Notes under the pieces: model-generated
What the model was told of the DNA's origin: nothing
What the model saw: only the letters and a program-made list of their open reading frames with translations
Database searches by the model: none
DNA from: Anastatus disparis
Lineage: Eukaryota > Arthropoda > Insecta > Hymenoptera > Eupelmidae
DNA length: 64,000 nt
Assembly (NCBI GenBank): GCA_017163975.1
Contig: JAFFSR010000307.1
Location: 1,234,501-1,298,500 of the forward strand
Reading direction: 5' to 3'
Shown: piece by piece, positions 23,523 to 33,796 of the stretch
Layout of the letters: each line of letters begins with the position of its first letter
Numbering within the stretch: position 1 is the stretch's first letter
Program-made: the position numbers and the translations under genes

Positions 23523-23754
23523 TGTGATATAGTCGTGTCTTGTATTTTGTATGTTCATGGTTGTATATATAAGAGCGTTGCGCACCCAAGCGTCAGTCAG
23601 TATTAACTGAGTAGTCAAGGCGACTGTACACTTGCTTTAATCCTTTTTATTATAATAAACTTTTATATTAACTAATAAAAGTTGTGTCTCATTTATTATA
23701 ATAATTAATTCCTAGTTCTATATTATATGCCAAGGCGGCTACCAATATATTACA
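23523..23754 (+). repeat. 5' LTR of the gypsy element
   Basis: TG...CA ends. Visible transcription signals: TATATATAAG at about 23564, an arthropod-type initiator TCAGTCAGT at about 23593 and AATAAA at about 23654. The sequence after it (ATTTGACGACGAGGC) is the expected place of the primer-binding site; the tRNA was not identified. Confidence 0.92.
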
Positions 23755-23815
23755 ATTTGACGACGAGGCTAAACGTTTTTTTTAATGACAAAAGTCGCAA
23801 CAAATCAGCTCGGAA

Positions 23816-25384
23816 ATGACAAAGTTTGGTTTCAATGAAGAAGATTTAAAAACGAGTACAGCAATAAACGCGCTTTTACAATCACAAAGTGGCAATAATA
23901 CGAACGCATCGACAATGGCAACCACGACCGTTACAACTACAGCTAATATACCAACATTTACAACTAGTGTACAAAGTACTTTAGTGCCAACACAGTACGG
24001 TACATATGTAACAAGTACAGGCCAGGAGTTGATGAAAAACGAAAAAGGAGAATTTGTACTCTTAAACAACGGAAGTGTTCAAGGCGAACAAAGGCAAGTT
24101 AACATAAGTGCGAGTGTTGATAATTTGGAAGAATTTAAGGCAAATTCTGATTGGAACATATATCGAGAAAGATTAGAACAATACTTTAGTGCTAATTTTA
24201 TCAAGAAGCGAAGACAAGTGTCAGTACTTATCACGGCGATAGGGCCTGATGTATATAAAACTTTGCGTAATTTGTGTGATCCAATATTGCCACAAAATAA
24301 AAGTTATCAAGATTTATGTAAAATTCTTTATAAGCATTATGCTCCGCGTATATCAGTGTACAAAGAAAGAAAACAGTTTTATGAGTTAAATCAATTCACC
24401 GGTGAATCTATAAGTCAGTGGTACGTGCGAGTAAAAAAAGCAGCAGTTTATTGCGAAGTCGGTACGGAGCTGGAAGGAAGGCTTCAAGACAAATTCGTTA
24501 CTGGCATGAAAGAAGGAAAAGTGCTTGATAGAATATTTAAAGGAAATCATCGCACGGGATTACGCGATATATTAGAAATTGCATTAAACAAAGAAGCGGC
24601 GTTGAAAGCAACATGTGTAGCCACGGAGGTTAACAAAATTTCGACGAAGCAAAAACAGCGGTTGGCCGATTCCAAGAAAGGGGAAAAGGTAAATCCAGCT
24701 AAGCAGACGTCACGCAACGACGACCAAAACCAAAAGCTGATGGCGACGAAGACGTGCAATCATTGCGGCGAAACCAATCATAAGTTTTCTGCTTGTAAAT
24801 ATAAGACTTATAAATGTAAAAAATGTAATAAATTAGGACACTTAGCTAAAGTGTGTAGGAAAGATAGGCTCGAAACAACGCATTATATCTCGGAAGAGTA
24901 TTGCGGTAAATATTTAGAAGAAATGAAACTTGACGAGATTTATAATATTAAATCGAATGAAAGCGTTCCGCCGATCGTAGTCACGGTGAATATAGGGGGC
25001 GAGACGTTACAGATGGAAATAGACAACGGCGCGGGTGTCTCTATAATACCTTCACACATATATAGCAAGCGATTAGCAAAATATCCATTACAATCTAGTC
25101 TTAGAATATTAAAAACATATAATCATAAAAAGATAGTTCCTTTAGGTGAGATAGTGGTTGAAGTTAAGTTTAAAGATAAGAAAACAAAAAGTAGAATTAT
25201 TATAGTTGAGGAGAATCAGGAGTTAAGTTTAATGGGCCGGGATTCAATGAATAAATTAAATATTATTATGGAAGGATTAAATCGTGTCGAATCGGAGGAT
25301 AGTGAAATCATTAAAATTATTCAAAATAATAAGGAATTTTTAATGGAAAGCTTGGTAAATGCAACGGATAACAAATTAAATTAA
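23816..25384 (+). CDS. gag: Gag-protease polyprotein of the gypsy element
   Basis: 522 aa, open throughout. Thr/Asn-rich N-terminus, a capsid-like helical region (about residues 100-270), then two CCHC zinc knuckles (CNHCGETNHKFSAC and CKKCNKLGHLAKVC, about 318-350) that would bind RNA. The C-terminus is a retropepsin-like domain: EIDNGAGVSIIP at about 400 and LMGRDSMNKL near the end. The active-site triplet reads DNG rather than D-T/S-G, so activity is doubtful. The ATG at 23816 is the first in this frame after the LTR. pol lies in the -1 frame and overlaps the gag end, suggesting -1 frameshifting. Confidence 0.85.
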   Translation: MTKFGFNEEDLKTSTAINALLQSQSGNNTNASTMATTTVTTTANIPTFTTSVQSTLVPTQYGTYVTSTGQELMKNEKGEFVLLNNGSVQGEQRQVNISASVDNLEEFKANSDWNIYRERLEQYFSANFIKKRRQVSVLITAIGPDVYKTLRNLCDPILPQNKSYQDLCKILYKHYAPRISVYKERKQFYELNQFTGESISQWYVRVKKAAVYCEVGTELEGRLQDKFVTGMKEGKVLDRIFKGNHRTGLRDILEIALNKEAALKATCVATEVNKISTKQKQRLADSKKGEKVNPAKQTSRNDDQNQKLMATKTCNHCGETNHKFSACKYKTYKCKKCNKLGHLAKVCRKDRLETTHYISEEYCGKYLEEMKLDEIYNIKSNESVPPIVVTVNIGGETLQMEIDNGAGVSIIPSHIYSKRLAKYPLQSSLRILKTYNHKKIVPLGEIVVEVKFKDKKTKSRIIIVEENQELSLMGRDSMNKLNIIMEGLNRVESEDSEIIKIIQNNKEFLMESLVNATDNKLN

Positions 25385-27541
25385 AACTTAAAGAAAAAGT
25401 AAGTCCTATTTTTAGAAAACCTCACACCATTCCTTTTGTATTTGAAGAAATAGTAGAAAAAGAGTTGGAAAAATTATAAAGGGAAGGGGTAATTGAAAAA
25501 GTAAGCAATAGTGAATGGGGTACACCCTTGGCTCCTGTTTTAAAATCAGATAACTCTATCAGAGTATGTGCTAATTACAAGTTAACTGTTAACAAATATT
25601 TAGTAGATTTTAATTACCCGATACCGCGAATAGACGAAATTTTTACAGCTTTACAGGGGGGTGAGGAATTTACAACATTAGATCTAGCTAGAGCTTATAA
25701 TAAGTTAGAATGAGATGATGAAACCAAGCGATTGTTAGCGTGGAGTACACATAATGGTGCGTATTAATGAATCGATTACCGTTTGGCACGAAACCGGCTT
25801 GCGCAATTTTTCAGCAAATTATGGAAAAAGTTTTACAAGGAATTCCGGGATGCAAAAACTATTTTGACGATATTATAGTAACGGGCAAAAATAGAGAAGA
25901 GCATTTACAGAATTTAAGAATAGTACTTAGTAAATTTAAAGAAACGGGATTCAAATTAAATTTAGAAAAATTTAAATTTTTAAAGCCGAAAATAGAGTAC
26001 TTAGGATATATAATAGACAAACAGGGTTTACACAAAAATCTAAATAAATTAGAAGTTATTTTAGAAGTACCAAGACCAACTAATGTAACAGAAACGCAAA
26101 CATTAATTGGCATGATTAATTGCTACGGTAAATTCATTCCTAATTTATCTACTTTACTAACCAGGAGAGTGTCTGAGTTGTGGGTCACAGATCTTGATGA
26201 AACTTCGGGATGAGTATTGAGGTACCAAAATATGAGTAAAGCCACAGCGGTACGATCTAACGCTTCGAAAAACTGGAGTTATGGACGATTATAGTCTTAT
26301 TTTCAGGAAAATATTAAAAAAGAACTCCTAATTGAAGTGTAAATAATTCTATCTAGAAATGTCTTTAATAAATTCACAATAACTAAAATGAAAGCAGAGA
26401 AAGCAAGCTTTAATTTGCCAGTTCCCAAATTATAAAATAATTATTAGAACTAAAGTTATGCTTATTTAAAGTTGAGCAGTAAGAGAGTACCAAAAATAGT
26501 CTAAATTTTGAAGAATGGGGATTTTTAGTACTTTTTTGATGCTTAACTTTAAACAAGCATAACTTTAGTTCTAATTATTATTTTTCGATTCGGAAACTGG
26601 CAAATTAAAGCTTGCTTTCTATGCTTTTATTTTAGTTATTGTGGGCTTAATAAAGACATTTCTAGACATAATTATTTACACTTCAATAAGGAGTTCTTTT
26701 TTTATATTTTTCCAAAAATAAGACTATAATCGTCCATAACTTCAGTTTTTCGAAGCATTAGACCGTACCGCTGTGACTTTACTTATATTTTGGTACCTAA
26801 ATACTTATCTCGAAGTTGCATCAAGATCTGTGACCCGCAACTCAGACACTCTCCTGGTAAGTCCGATTTTTAATTTATTACATAAAAAGAAAGAATTTAA
26901 ATGGACAGATGATTACGAATCTGGTTTACAAAAAGTAAAAAAGAATTAATTTCTGAACGGGTACTAGTGCATTTCAATCCAGATTTAAAGGTTAAATTAG
27001 CTTGCGATGCATTGTTGGCATTGGTGCTGTCTTAATGCACATATTTCCGAATGGCGATGAAAGACCTAGAAGCTATGCGTAAAGAGCGCTCACGAAAGTA
27101 GAAAAAAACTATTCTGTAATACACAGAGAGGCATTGGCTATCTGTTGGGGAGTACATAAGTTTTACCAGTACCTTAAGGGTATTAGATTCATATTGCAAT
27201 CATACCATAAACCGCTTAAGGCTTTATTCGGAGAGGAAAAAGGTATACCTCAAATGGCAGCTAGATGAATTCAGCGTTGGGCTTATTTTTTAAGTGGGTT
27301 TGATTATGAGTTGCAATACGTTAAGGGTTGTAATAACGGTGGGGCAGACGGACTGCCAAAGTTACCATTAAAATTGCAAAATGAATCTATGCCAGATCAT
27401 ACAGATTATTTTAATTTTATTATTGAAGATAGATTGCCAGTGGACTCGAAGCAAATAAGAAAAGAAACAAGAGTTGATTCAGTCTTGAGTAAGGTATATC
27501 CTTATGTTAGGGATGGATGGCCTCCTAAGGTAGATGGAATG
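25370..27541 (+). pseudogene. pol: Reverse transcriptase and RNase H of the gypsy element (broken)
   Basis: RT blocks in order: VSPIFRKPH, GVIEKVSNSEWGTPLAPV, VCANYKLTVNK, FTTLDLARAYNKLE, LPFGTKPACAIFQQIM, YFDDIIVTG, LEYLGY-like IEYLGYIIDKQG. Stops at about 25480 and 25711 and a one-base loss near 25765 break the frame; a 697-bp MITE interrupts it at 26161-26857. The following RNase H region has more frame changes, SYHKPL where TDHKPL is usual, and ends in NGGADGLPK. Non-functional. Confidence 0.85.
26161..26857. mobile_element. 697-bp palindromic MITE in gypsy RT, TAA duplication
   Basis: Two ~345-bp arms, almost perfect inverse copies, with ends CCAGGAGAGTGTCTGAGTTG. TAA at 26158-26160 and 26858-26860; removing the element and one TAA restores the pol reading frame exactly (LLSPIFNLL). 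A 3-bp TWA target fits PIF/Harbinger-type elements (inferred). No coding content. Confidence 0.85.
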
Positions 27542-27545
27542 TTAA

Positions 27546-27931
27546 CGGTAGGCCGGAGTAGAACCTGATACCGACCGAGTAACAATTGAGTTGTTTGTTA
27601 TTTACTCAAGTTTCAATCGGTGTATCTTCAAATTAAAGGTCGAGCGCAATAGATATTATTATTATGAACATCTATGCACAAGAAAAAAAATATCTATTGG
27701 TTCGTTTTTGAGAAAAGTAAGTAACGCGAAAATATTATAAACATAAACTTTTACTTTGGCGTTACTTACTTTTCTCAAAAACAAACCGGTAGATATTTTT
27801 TTTCTTGTGCATGGATGTTCATAATAATAATATCTATTGCGCTCGACCTTTAATTTAAAGATACACCGATTAAAACTTGAGTAAATAACAAAAATGCCAA
27901 TTAGACAAGGACAGCGAATCCGGCCTGCTCT
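27546..27931. mobile_element. TTAA-flanked MITE, GAGCAGGCCGGATTC family, copy 2, in gypsy pol
   Basis: TTAA at 27542-27545 and 27932-27935. The left 45 bp are diverged; the arms (TTATTTACTCAAG, GAGCGCAATAGATATTATTA) match 9745-10123. Immediately followed by a second MITE that shares its TTAA. Confidence 0.85.
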
Positions 27932-27935
27932 TAAG

Positions 27936-28315
27936 AAGGGGCCGAACTATCTGTCTTTGTCTAATAGCGTTTTTCATCATTTATGTAAACACTATCCGGT
28001 ATAACAAGAAAAAAATAGCAGCCCCCGCTAGATATTAGTATAATAAGTAAATTTTGTAATAACAACCAAATTTTTTCACTGCGTAGTTTTTGAATAATTA
28101 GAGACCTACCAAAAAAAGATAGGTTATATTCTAGATTGCTAGTAGGTCTCTAATTAGTCAAAAACTATGCGGTAAAAAATTTGGTTGCTATTACAAAATT
28201 CACTAATTATACTAATATCTAGCGGGGGCTGCTATTTTTTTCTTGTTATACCGGATAGTGTTTACATAAATGATGAAAAACGCTATTAGACAAAGACAGA
28301 TAGTTCGGCCCCTTC
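27936..28315. mobile_element. TTAA-flanked MITE, GAAGGGGCCGAACTATC family, copy 1, in gypsy pol
   Basis: Near-perfect hairpin between TTAA 27932-27935 and 28316-28319. Arms contain GCCCCCGCTAGATATTAG and TAGGTCTCTAATTA-like words; subterminal CTGTCTTTGTCTAATAG. Sister copy at 42349-42725. Confidence 0.9.
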
Positions 28316-29707
28316 TTAAAGCCTTATTTTGTTCGATCGCATGAGCTTAGTATAGATCAAGGTTTATTGATGTGGGGTTACAGGGTAATAATACCTTCTA
28401 AATTTAGACAAGAATTATTAAATAAAATTCATGTAACGCACATGAGATCCAGCAAAATGAAGGCTATGGCTAGACAGTATTTCTGGTGGCCTAGTTTAGA
28501 TAGTCAAATAGAGGAATACTCGAGAATTAGCTATGTATATCAGACAGGGGCAAGTAGTCCTAATAAGGCTGAATTAATAAAATACGATCAATGTAAAAAA
28601 GTTTTAGAAAGAGTACATATGAATTTTTTAGGTCCCTTTAAGGGCAAAATGTAGTTAATAATAATGGATTCTTTTTTAAAATGGCCTGAAGTATACAGCA
28701 TGACTAAAATCGGTGCAGTAGATACAGTTGACAAATTAAGAGATTTTTGCGCGCAGTATAGATTACTGGAAAAAATTGTATCGGATAACGGTCGTCAGCT
28801 AGTATCAGATGAATTTGAAAATTTTTGTGTTATGAATAAAATTAAGCATGTTACTTCAGCGCCATATCACCCATCATCAGATGGGGCGGCAGAAAATGCT
28901 GTTAAATCATTCAAATTAGGTTTAAGTAAAGCGTTAAGAGATCCTAAAAATTTACATGTGAGTATGGATACGTTAATATATAGGTATTTATTAGCTTATC
29001 GTACTACACCCCACTGCGTGACTGGAGAAACCCCAGCTAAACTAATGTTTAACAGAGAAATTAGAATTCGTTTAGGTTTTGTAAAAGAAAATTACACTGA
29101 GCAACATGCTGCAAGACAAGTAAGAAACTATGCAGGTAAAAGGAATGCAGTTTTTAATATAACGGATAGGGTTTGGATAAAAGATTATAGAGATAAAAAA
29201 GAAACTAAATGGATTAAAGCAAAAATATTAGAATGCTTGGGCAGTAGGAACTATATTTGTAAAGTTCTGGGGGAAAACTTAATCTGGAAAAGACACTTAG
29301 ATCAAATGCGTAAGGCAGGAAGTTTATTTGACTATGAAGATCAAATTGTTATAGAAAGACTTAAAGAGCAAAATAAAAATTATGATCTTATTATACCTAA
29401 TAATTCAATGATTAATCGAGAAGATGTAAATGAAGGCGAATTAGTTAGACAAAATATCAGCAATAAAAGCGAGTCTGATGGTGTACAAATAACAGATGAG
29501 ATAAAAATTAATAATGAGAACATGCAATTACCATGCGATAGCGATGAGGTAGCTTACGGTGACAATGGTCGCACTAATAGTTTGATTAATAAAGAAAGTA
29601 CTAAGGAAGCTAGTCAGGCTTTAGATTGCTCAAAATCAAAAATAATGTATCACGTAAAAGAGAGCCCTAAACGGACAATAAAAAAGCCTGATCGTTTAAA
29701 TTTATAA
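28316..29707 (+). pseudogene. pol: Integrase of the gypsy element (one nonsense codon, altered catalytic site)
   Basis: Resumes pol after the MITE pair. The zinc-binding region keeps the two His (HVTH) but its Cys pair is lost (SYVYQ). The core has RVHMNFLGPF, where an Asp is expected in place of Asn, SDNG and the Glu in AENAVKSF; so one of three catalytic acids is changed. TAG at 28652-28654 falls in frame. The C-terminal DNA-binding region (DRVWIKDYRDKKETKW) is kept and the frame ends at 29707, 38 bp before the 3' LTR. Confidence 0.85.
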
Positions 29708-29721
29708 TTTATTAACCAATG

Positions 29722-29744
29722 TAAAAAGAACTGGGACGGAGGAG
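29722..29744 (+). other. Polypurine tract of the gypsy element
   Basis: AAAAAGAACTGGGACGGAGGAG, purine-rich apart from a CT and a C, lies directly against the 3' LTR, where plus-strand priming is expected. Confidence 0.7.
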
Positions 29745-29976
29745 TGTGATATAGTCGCGTCTTGTATTTTGTATGTTCATGGTTGTATATATAAGAGCGT
29801 TGCGCACCCAAGCGTCAGTCAGTATTAACGGAGTAGTCAAGACGACTGTACACTTGCTTCAATCCTTTTTGTTATAATAAACTTTTATATTAACTAATAA
29901 AAGTTGTGTCTCATTTATTATAATAATTAATTCCTAATTCTATATTATATGCCAAGGCGGCTACCAATATATTACA
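29745..29976 (+). repeat. 3' LTR of the gypsy element
   Basis: 232 bp, six substitutions from the 5' LTR and no indels. Confidence 0.92.
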
Positions 29977-29993
29977 ATCTTTATTAAAAAATG

Positions 29994-30557
29994 AGGTTTG
30001 ATTTTTTACATAGAAATTAAAAATGTTTAGAAACAGACTACAATGATAGTTTTTACTCGACTGTCTTGATTTGTACTTTCAAATTCAACTCTAAAGCTTT
30101 GATTTCAAAATTGTTTTATAGCTTTGTGATATGAACACAAAAAGTATACAAGTTTAAGTAAACATACCCTGATTTATTATTCAAATATGTTGAAAGGAAG
30201 TACTTTGCTAAATTTTAACTCACTAGGTATGATAGATTTTAATTAAATTCAAGTAGAATAAAATTTTGAATAAAGTATCGTATAGGAACCCAAATTTGGT
30301 TCTTACTCGAATTTAAAATCTATCGTACCTAGAGAGATAAAATTTAGTAAAGTACTTCATTTCAACATATTTGAACAATAAATCAGAGTATGTTTACTTA
30401 AATTTGTCCATTTTTGTGTTCATATGACACCGTTATTTAACAATATTGAAGTTAAAGCCGCAGAGAATGATCTCGAAGTGTAAATTAAGACAGTCAACTA
30501 AAAACTTATTGTAGGCTGTTTCTAAACATTCTAAATTTCTATGTAAAAATCAAACCT
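29994..30557. mobile_element. Palindromic MITE with AGGTTTGATTTTTACATAG-like ends
   Basis: Left AGGTTTGATTTTTTACATAG, right CTATGTAAAAATCAAACCT. Matching arms run inward (TTTAGAAACAG, AGTAAACATAC, AAGTACTT) to a centre near 30270. Begins 17 bp after the 3' LTR. No clear duplication. Confidence 0.75.
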
Positions 30558-30936
30558 GTCATTACAATATAGTACGTGTAAGACCATGTTTTAAGTATGC
30601 TTGAAATGAACGTGTGTGACTGCATCTCATATACTGATCAGGAAAGGCTATGTGCTTCAGGTCCCAGATCTGACTCAAACTTTGTGATAAGTTTAAGTAT
30701 GATATAACTGGAAAAAAGCCACAGCCTTAGGGTCTAACACTGCCTTGTTTTTGACATATAATACAACAAAAATATTTTGAAATTTCCTTCTTTAGTCGAG
30801 TATCATCAAATTTCTTATATCAAATATTTCTTATTGATTCAAAATAATTGATTCTGTTTTGATTTACTTACGATCACCTGAAATTGTTAATATACAATAT
30901 TTGAATATACTATTGAAGGTCAATAATTATTATTAA

Positions 30937-31167
30937 CCCTTTCAGTCACGAATTATTTTCGCAAAAACACGTATTTCTATCATACATTAATTTTTTAGAT
31001 TTATTTACAATCAAATATTCAAAATATATCATATGATACTTATAAAATGAACACTCATTTATATGAAAATGCAAAAAGAATAAAGATTAAACTTAAAGTG
31101 CGGATTAAACAATAAAAAAAAAAAATGAGAAAGGATGCCACTATAGTGGCTCCTGTGACTGAAAGGG
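30937..31167. mobile_element. piggyBac-like MITE, CCCTTTCAGTCAC ends
   Basis: TTAA at 30933-30936 and 31168-31171; ends CCCTTTCAGTCAC / GTGACTGAAAGGG. A TTAA target followed by CCC is the piggyBac signature. 231 bp, no coding content; GCCACTATAGTGGC is a subterminal palindrome on the right. Confidence 0.85.
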
Positions 31168-31232
31168 TTAAAATGACAACTTACCTCGAAGTTGATAGTT
31201 CAATTATCAGTAAAATTATATGGAAACTTTAA

Positions 31233-31635
31233 CGGCATGTCGGAGCTGCAGCAATCAAGTTTTGCTTTTTTTATTTTATCAATATATTTTTAAATTCTTA
31301 AATTAAACAAATATAATGGCTTGTCCGCACTAAAGCTATATTTATACAATAATTTTTGTTAAAATAAAAAATCATTTGGACTTGTTATTTTTTTATGAGC
31401 TTTGATTGGAAATTAGATATCAAACTCGACAAACCTAACCTTAAAATACGACATATTGAAAGTTTTTATTATAACTTTGTATGTATTATATTTTGGTGGA
31501 TTTCTTTAGTTGTCCGCATTAGAGTTTAATCTTACAAATTTTTTCTTTGTAGCAAAGAAACTCGATTAAACGCATCGTTTATTCATAAGTTAAGATTGGA
31601 AATATTATTAGAAGGCGGACAGCTTCGTCATGCTC
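31233..31635. mobile_element. TTAA-flanked element, GAGCATGACGAAGCTG family, copy 2 (inverted)
   Basis: TTAA at 31229-31232 and 31636-31639. Reverse orientation relative to 11193-11594 and 47038-47440, with which it matches end to end. Confidence 0.85.
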
Positions 31636-31639
31636 TTAA

Positions 31640-32793
31640 AGATATTTTGTATAGTTGAATTTTAACACTAGAAAGGAGTGACTGTTGAAATTTAATCATT
31701 TATATCTAACATTTATAATTATATGGGACTTTTTATGTCAATCCAACTGACAAAAAAATAAAATTCACGGAAAATCCGTGAAGATGTTCCGATCGATACC
31801 CAAAACATACAAAAAAAATTTCAGAGTCATAAGTCAAAGGCGTTACGAGTAATGAGCAATAAAATATTATGATTTTTCAATTTTTTTTTGTGAAATTACT
31901 ACCTTAATTATTTTTTTACTCAGAAACTAAGGATTTTAGATATTCACTTATGAAAACATTTCTTGTTGGAAATAGAGAGTAGAATCATTTCTTCAAATCT
32001 CAGAATTGCTATCTTCTGATTAGTTCATTTTGTACTTTATATAACTTTCAATTACTTGAGTTTGACCAGGTTGATTTTACTCAAGTGGCACTATTTTTCG
32101 TCTTGGATAATATATTGATGTGAGCTTTGGCTGTTCTTGGGTGTATAACTGAGAGAAGAACTATAGCACTTCGAATATTAAAAAAAATAGAATTTTTAAT
32201 TCAAAACATAGACTGTTGATTTGGTTCTTCGATCATAGATAATGCAATATTAGGAAAGATGAATGTTTAAATATCTTAAAATATATCTATTTCTTGATAA
32301 TGTAAGTGTTAATTTCGATCACGAATTGAAATATTAACTGTCCATTGAATAGACATCCTCAAAATCTACTACCAAAACAATTTCATGTGTTTCAATAAAT
32401 TGTTATTGTAATGCATACGTATTGTAAAATTATTTTAATAAGTATTATATATTTTGAAATAAATATTCATATTATATATGGGTATATCTCTGGAACCTTT
32501 AACTTTTTACGAACAGGGTTTTATAGAAATTTAAAAGTTTATAATTCAAGTTCCTAAGATGGCACAGGTTTTAACCAGTGCTTAAAATTTTAATTTTAAA
32601 TAGTAGAATATGTTCTTGAACTTTGGTGTCAATTGAAAAATAGTTACTACCGATATACAATTTTATACGTAAAAAATTATGTATTTTTCAGAATTTTCTA
32701 CACGTGTTTCTTACGATGTATAAAAAGTAACTTACTTTCAATCGTATTTTAATTTTTACATCATAATTTACATTATAAAAACATAAATTTAAG
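31640..32793. other. AT-rich intergenic, nothing recognised
   Basis: No gene, repeat pair or RNA seen. Confidence 0.4.
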
Positions 32794-32932
32794 ATTACGT
32801 CGATTGATATGCTATGCGTTTTTGATTAATTTCACTATTTTTAAGGTATGTGTAATTTTTGCATAGATAATTACACGGTCCTTAAAACTGGTGAAACTTA
32901 TTATTAAAGCATAGCACATCAATCGACGTAAT
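32794..32932. mobile_element. 139-bp hairpin MITE, ATTACGTCGATTGAT ends
   Basis: ATTACGTCGATTGATATGCT and AGCACATCAATCGACGTAAT are inverse copies with one mismatch. The match continues to a short loop near 32865. Confidence 0.75.
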
Positions 32933-33796
32933 TTTCACAGGTCTTTTTAACAGAAAAAAAGTCTACCCGCGCTAACGAAAAATTCTACGCGTATCATTTG
33001 ATTCCAAAATACTTTTAATTCACTAAAATCGAAGGCACAAAATCGGAACTGCTGCTTTTTACGAGATTTTCAAGAATAAGATTTACAAAAATAGTGAACA
33101 TATTTAAATTTTATAAATGTATATAATACTTTCAGACACATGCGCACGCCCTTACGCACACACACGTATGCATGTATGTGTGTGCGTGTGTTAGTGTATG
33201 ACTGATTAACAGTGTTAATTTAAGAAATGAAAAAACAGAATCTTTTTAACGAATAGCAACTTTTTTATTTGTAAAATATGATATTTTACATAGAAAATAT
33301 TATTCAGGATATATAATTAATATTCAAATAAATAACATTTTATAATGAAATGTATAAATTAAATTTTAATCTACAAAGAACTGAACATATAAAAATGAAA
33401 AAATATATTTAAATGTGTTTTGATGAGAATTCTGTAACAGCTTCTTTCAATCTTATCGCATATGATGGATCTTGAATTACATTGATTTTTCTTTTATTCC
33501 AAATTTTGAGGAACTCTCTGTGGATACTTTCCTCCCCTTGTTCGGACTAAGCTCTGAAACCAGTATTTTGATCTGAAGATTGAAGACACCTTTTAATATG
33601 ACTTAATATAATATAAGATCTCAAAGTTTCAGTAAGTTCAGTGGCCAGCAGAGCTTTTCTAAATTCTTTTGAATGTTTTTCTAAATCTGGTCCAACTTTA
33701 TTTGTTGAAAAACAACAGTCAATAATCGTGTCCATCGCTTTGAAGGTCGAAACAAAAGGAATCAACTTCAGTTGTCCATTAATATCGCTATATCCC

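Larger units (their letters stand above)
23523..29976 (+). mobile_element. Ty3/gypsy LTR retrotransposon, degenerate, with three MITEs inside
   Basis: Two 232-bp LTRs (TGTGATATAG...ATTACA) differ at 6 positions (about 2.6%). Internal order is gag-protease, RT-RNase H, integrase, as in Ty3/gypsy elements; RT motif YFDDIIVTG suggests the Mag/K02A2.6-like group (inferred). Three MITEs lie inside pol. Flanking pentamers ATTTT and ATCTT could be a 5-bp target duplication with one mutation. The element lies in the apparent intron of the pseudogene whose exons are at 22640 and 36521. Confidence 0.9.
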
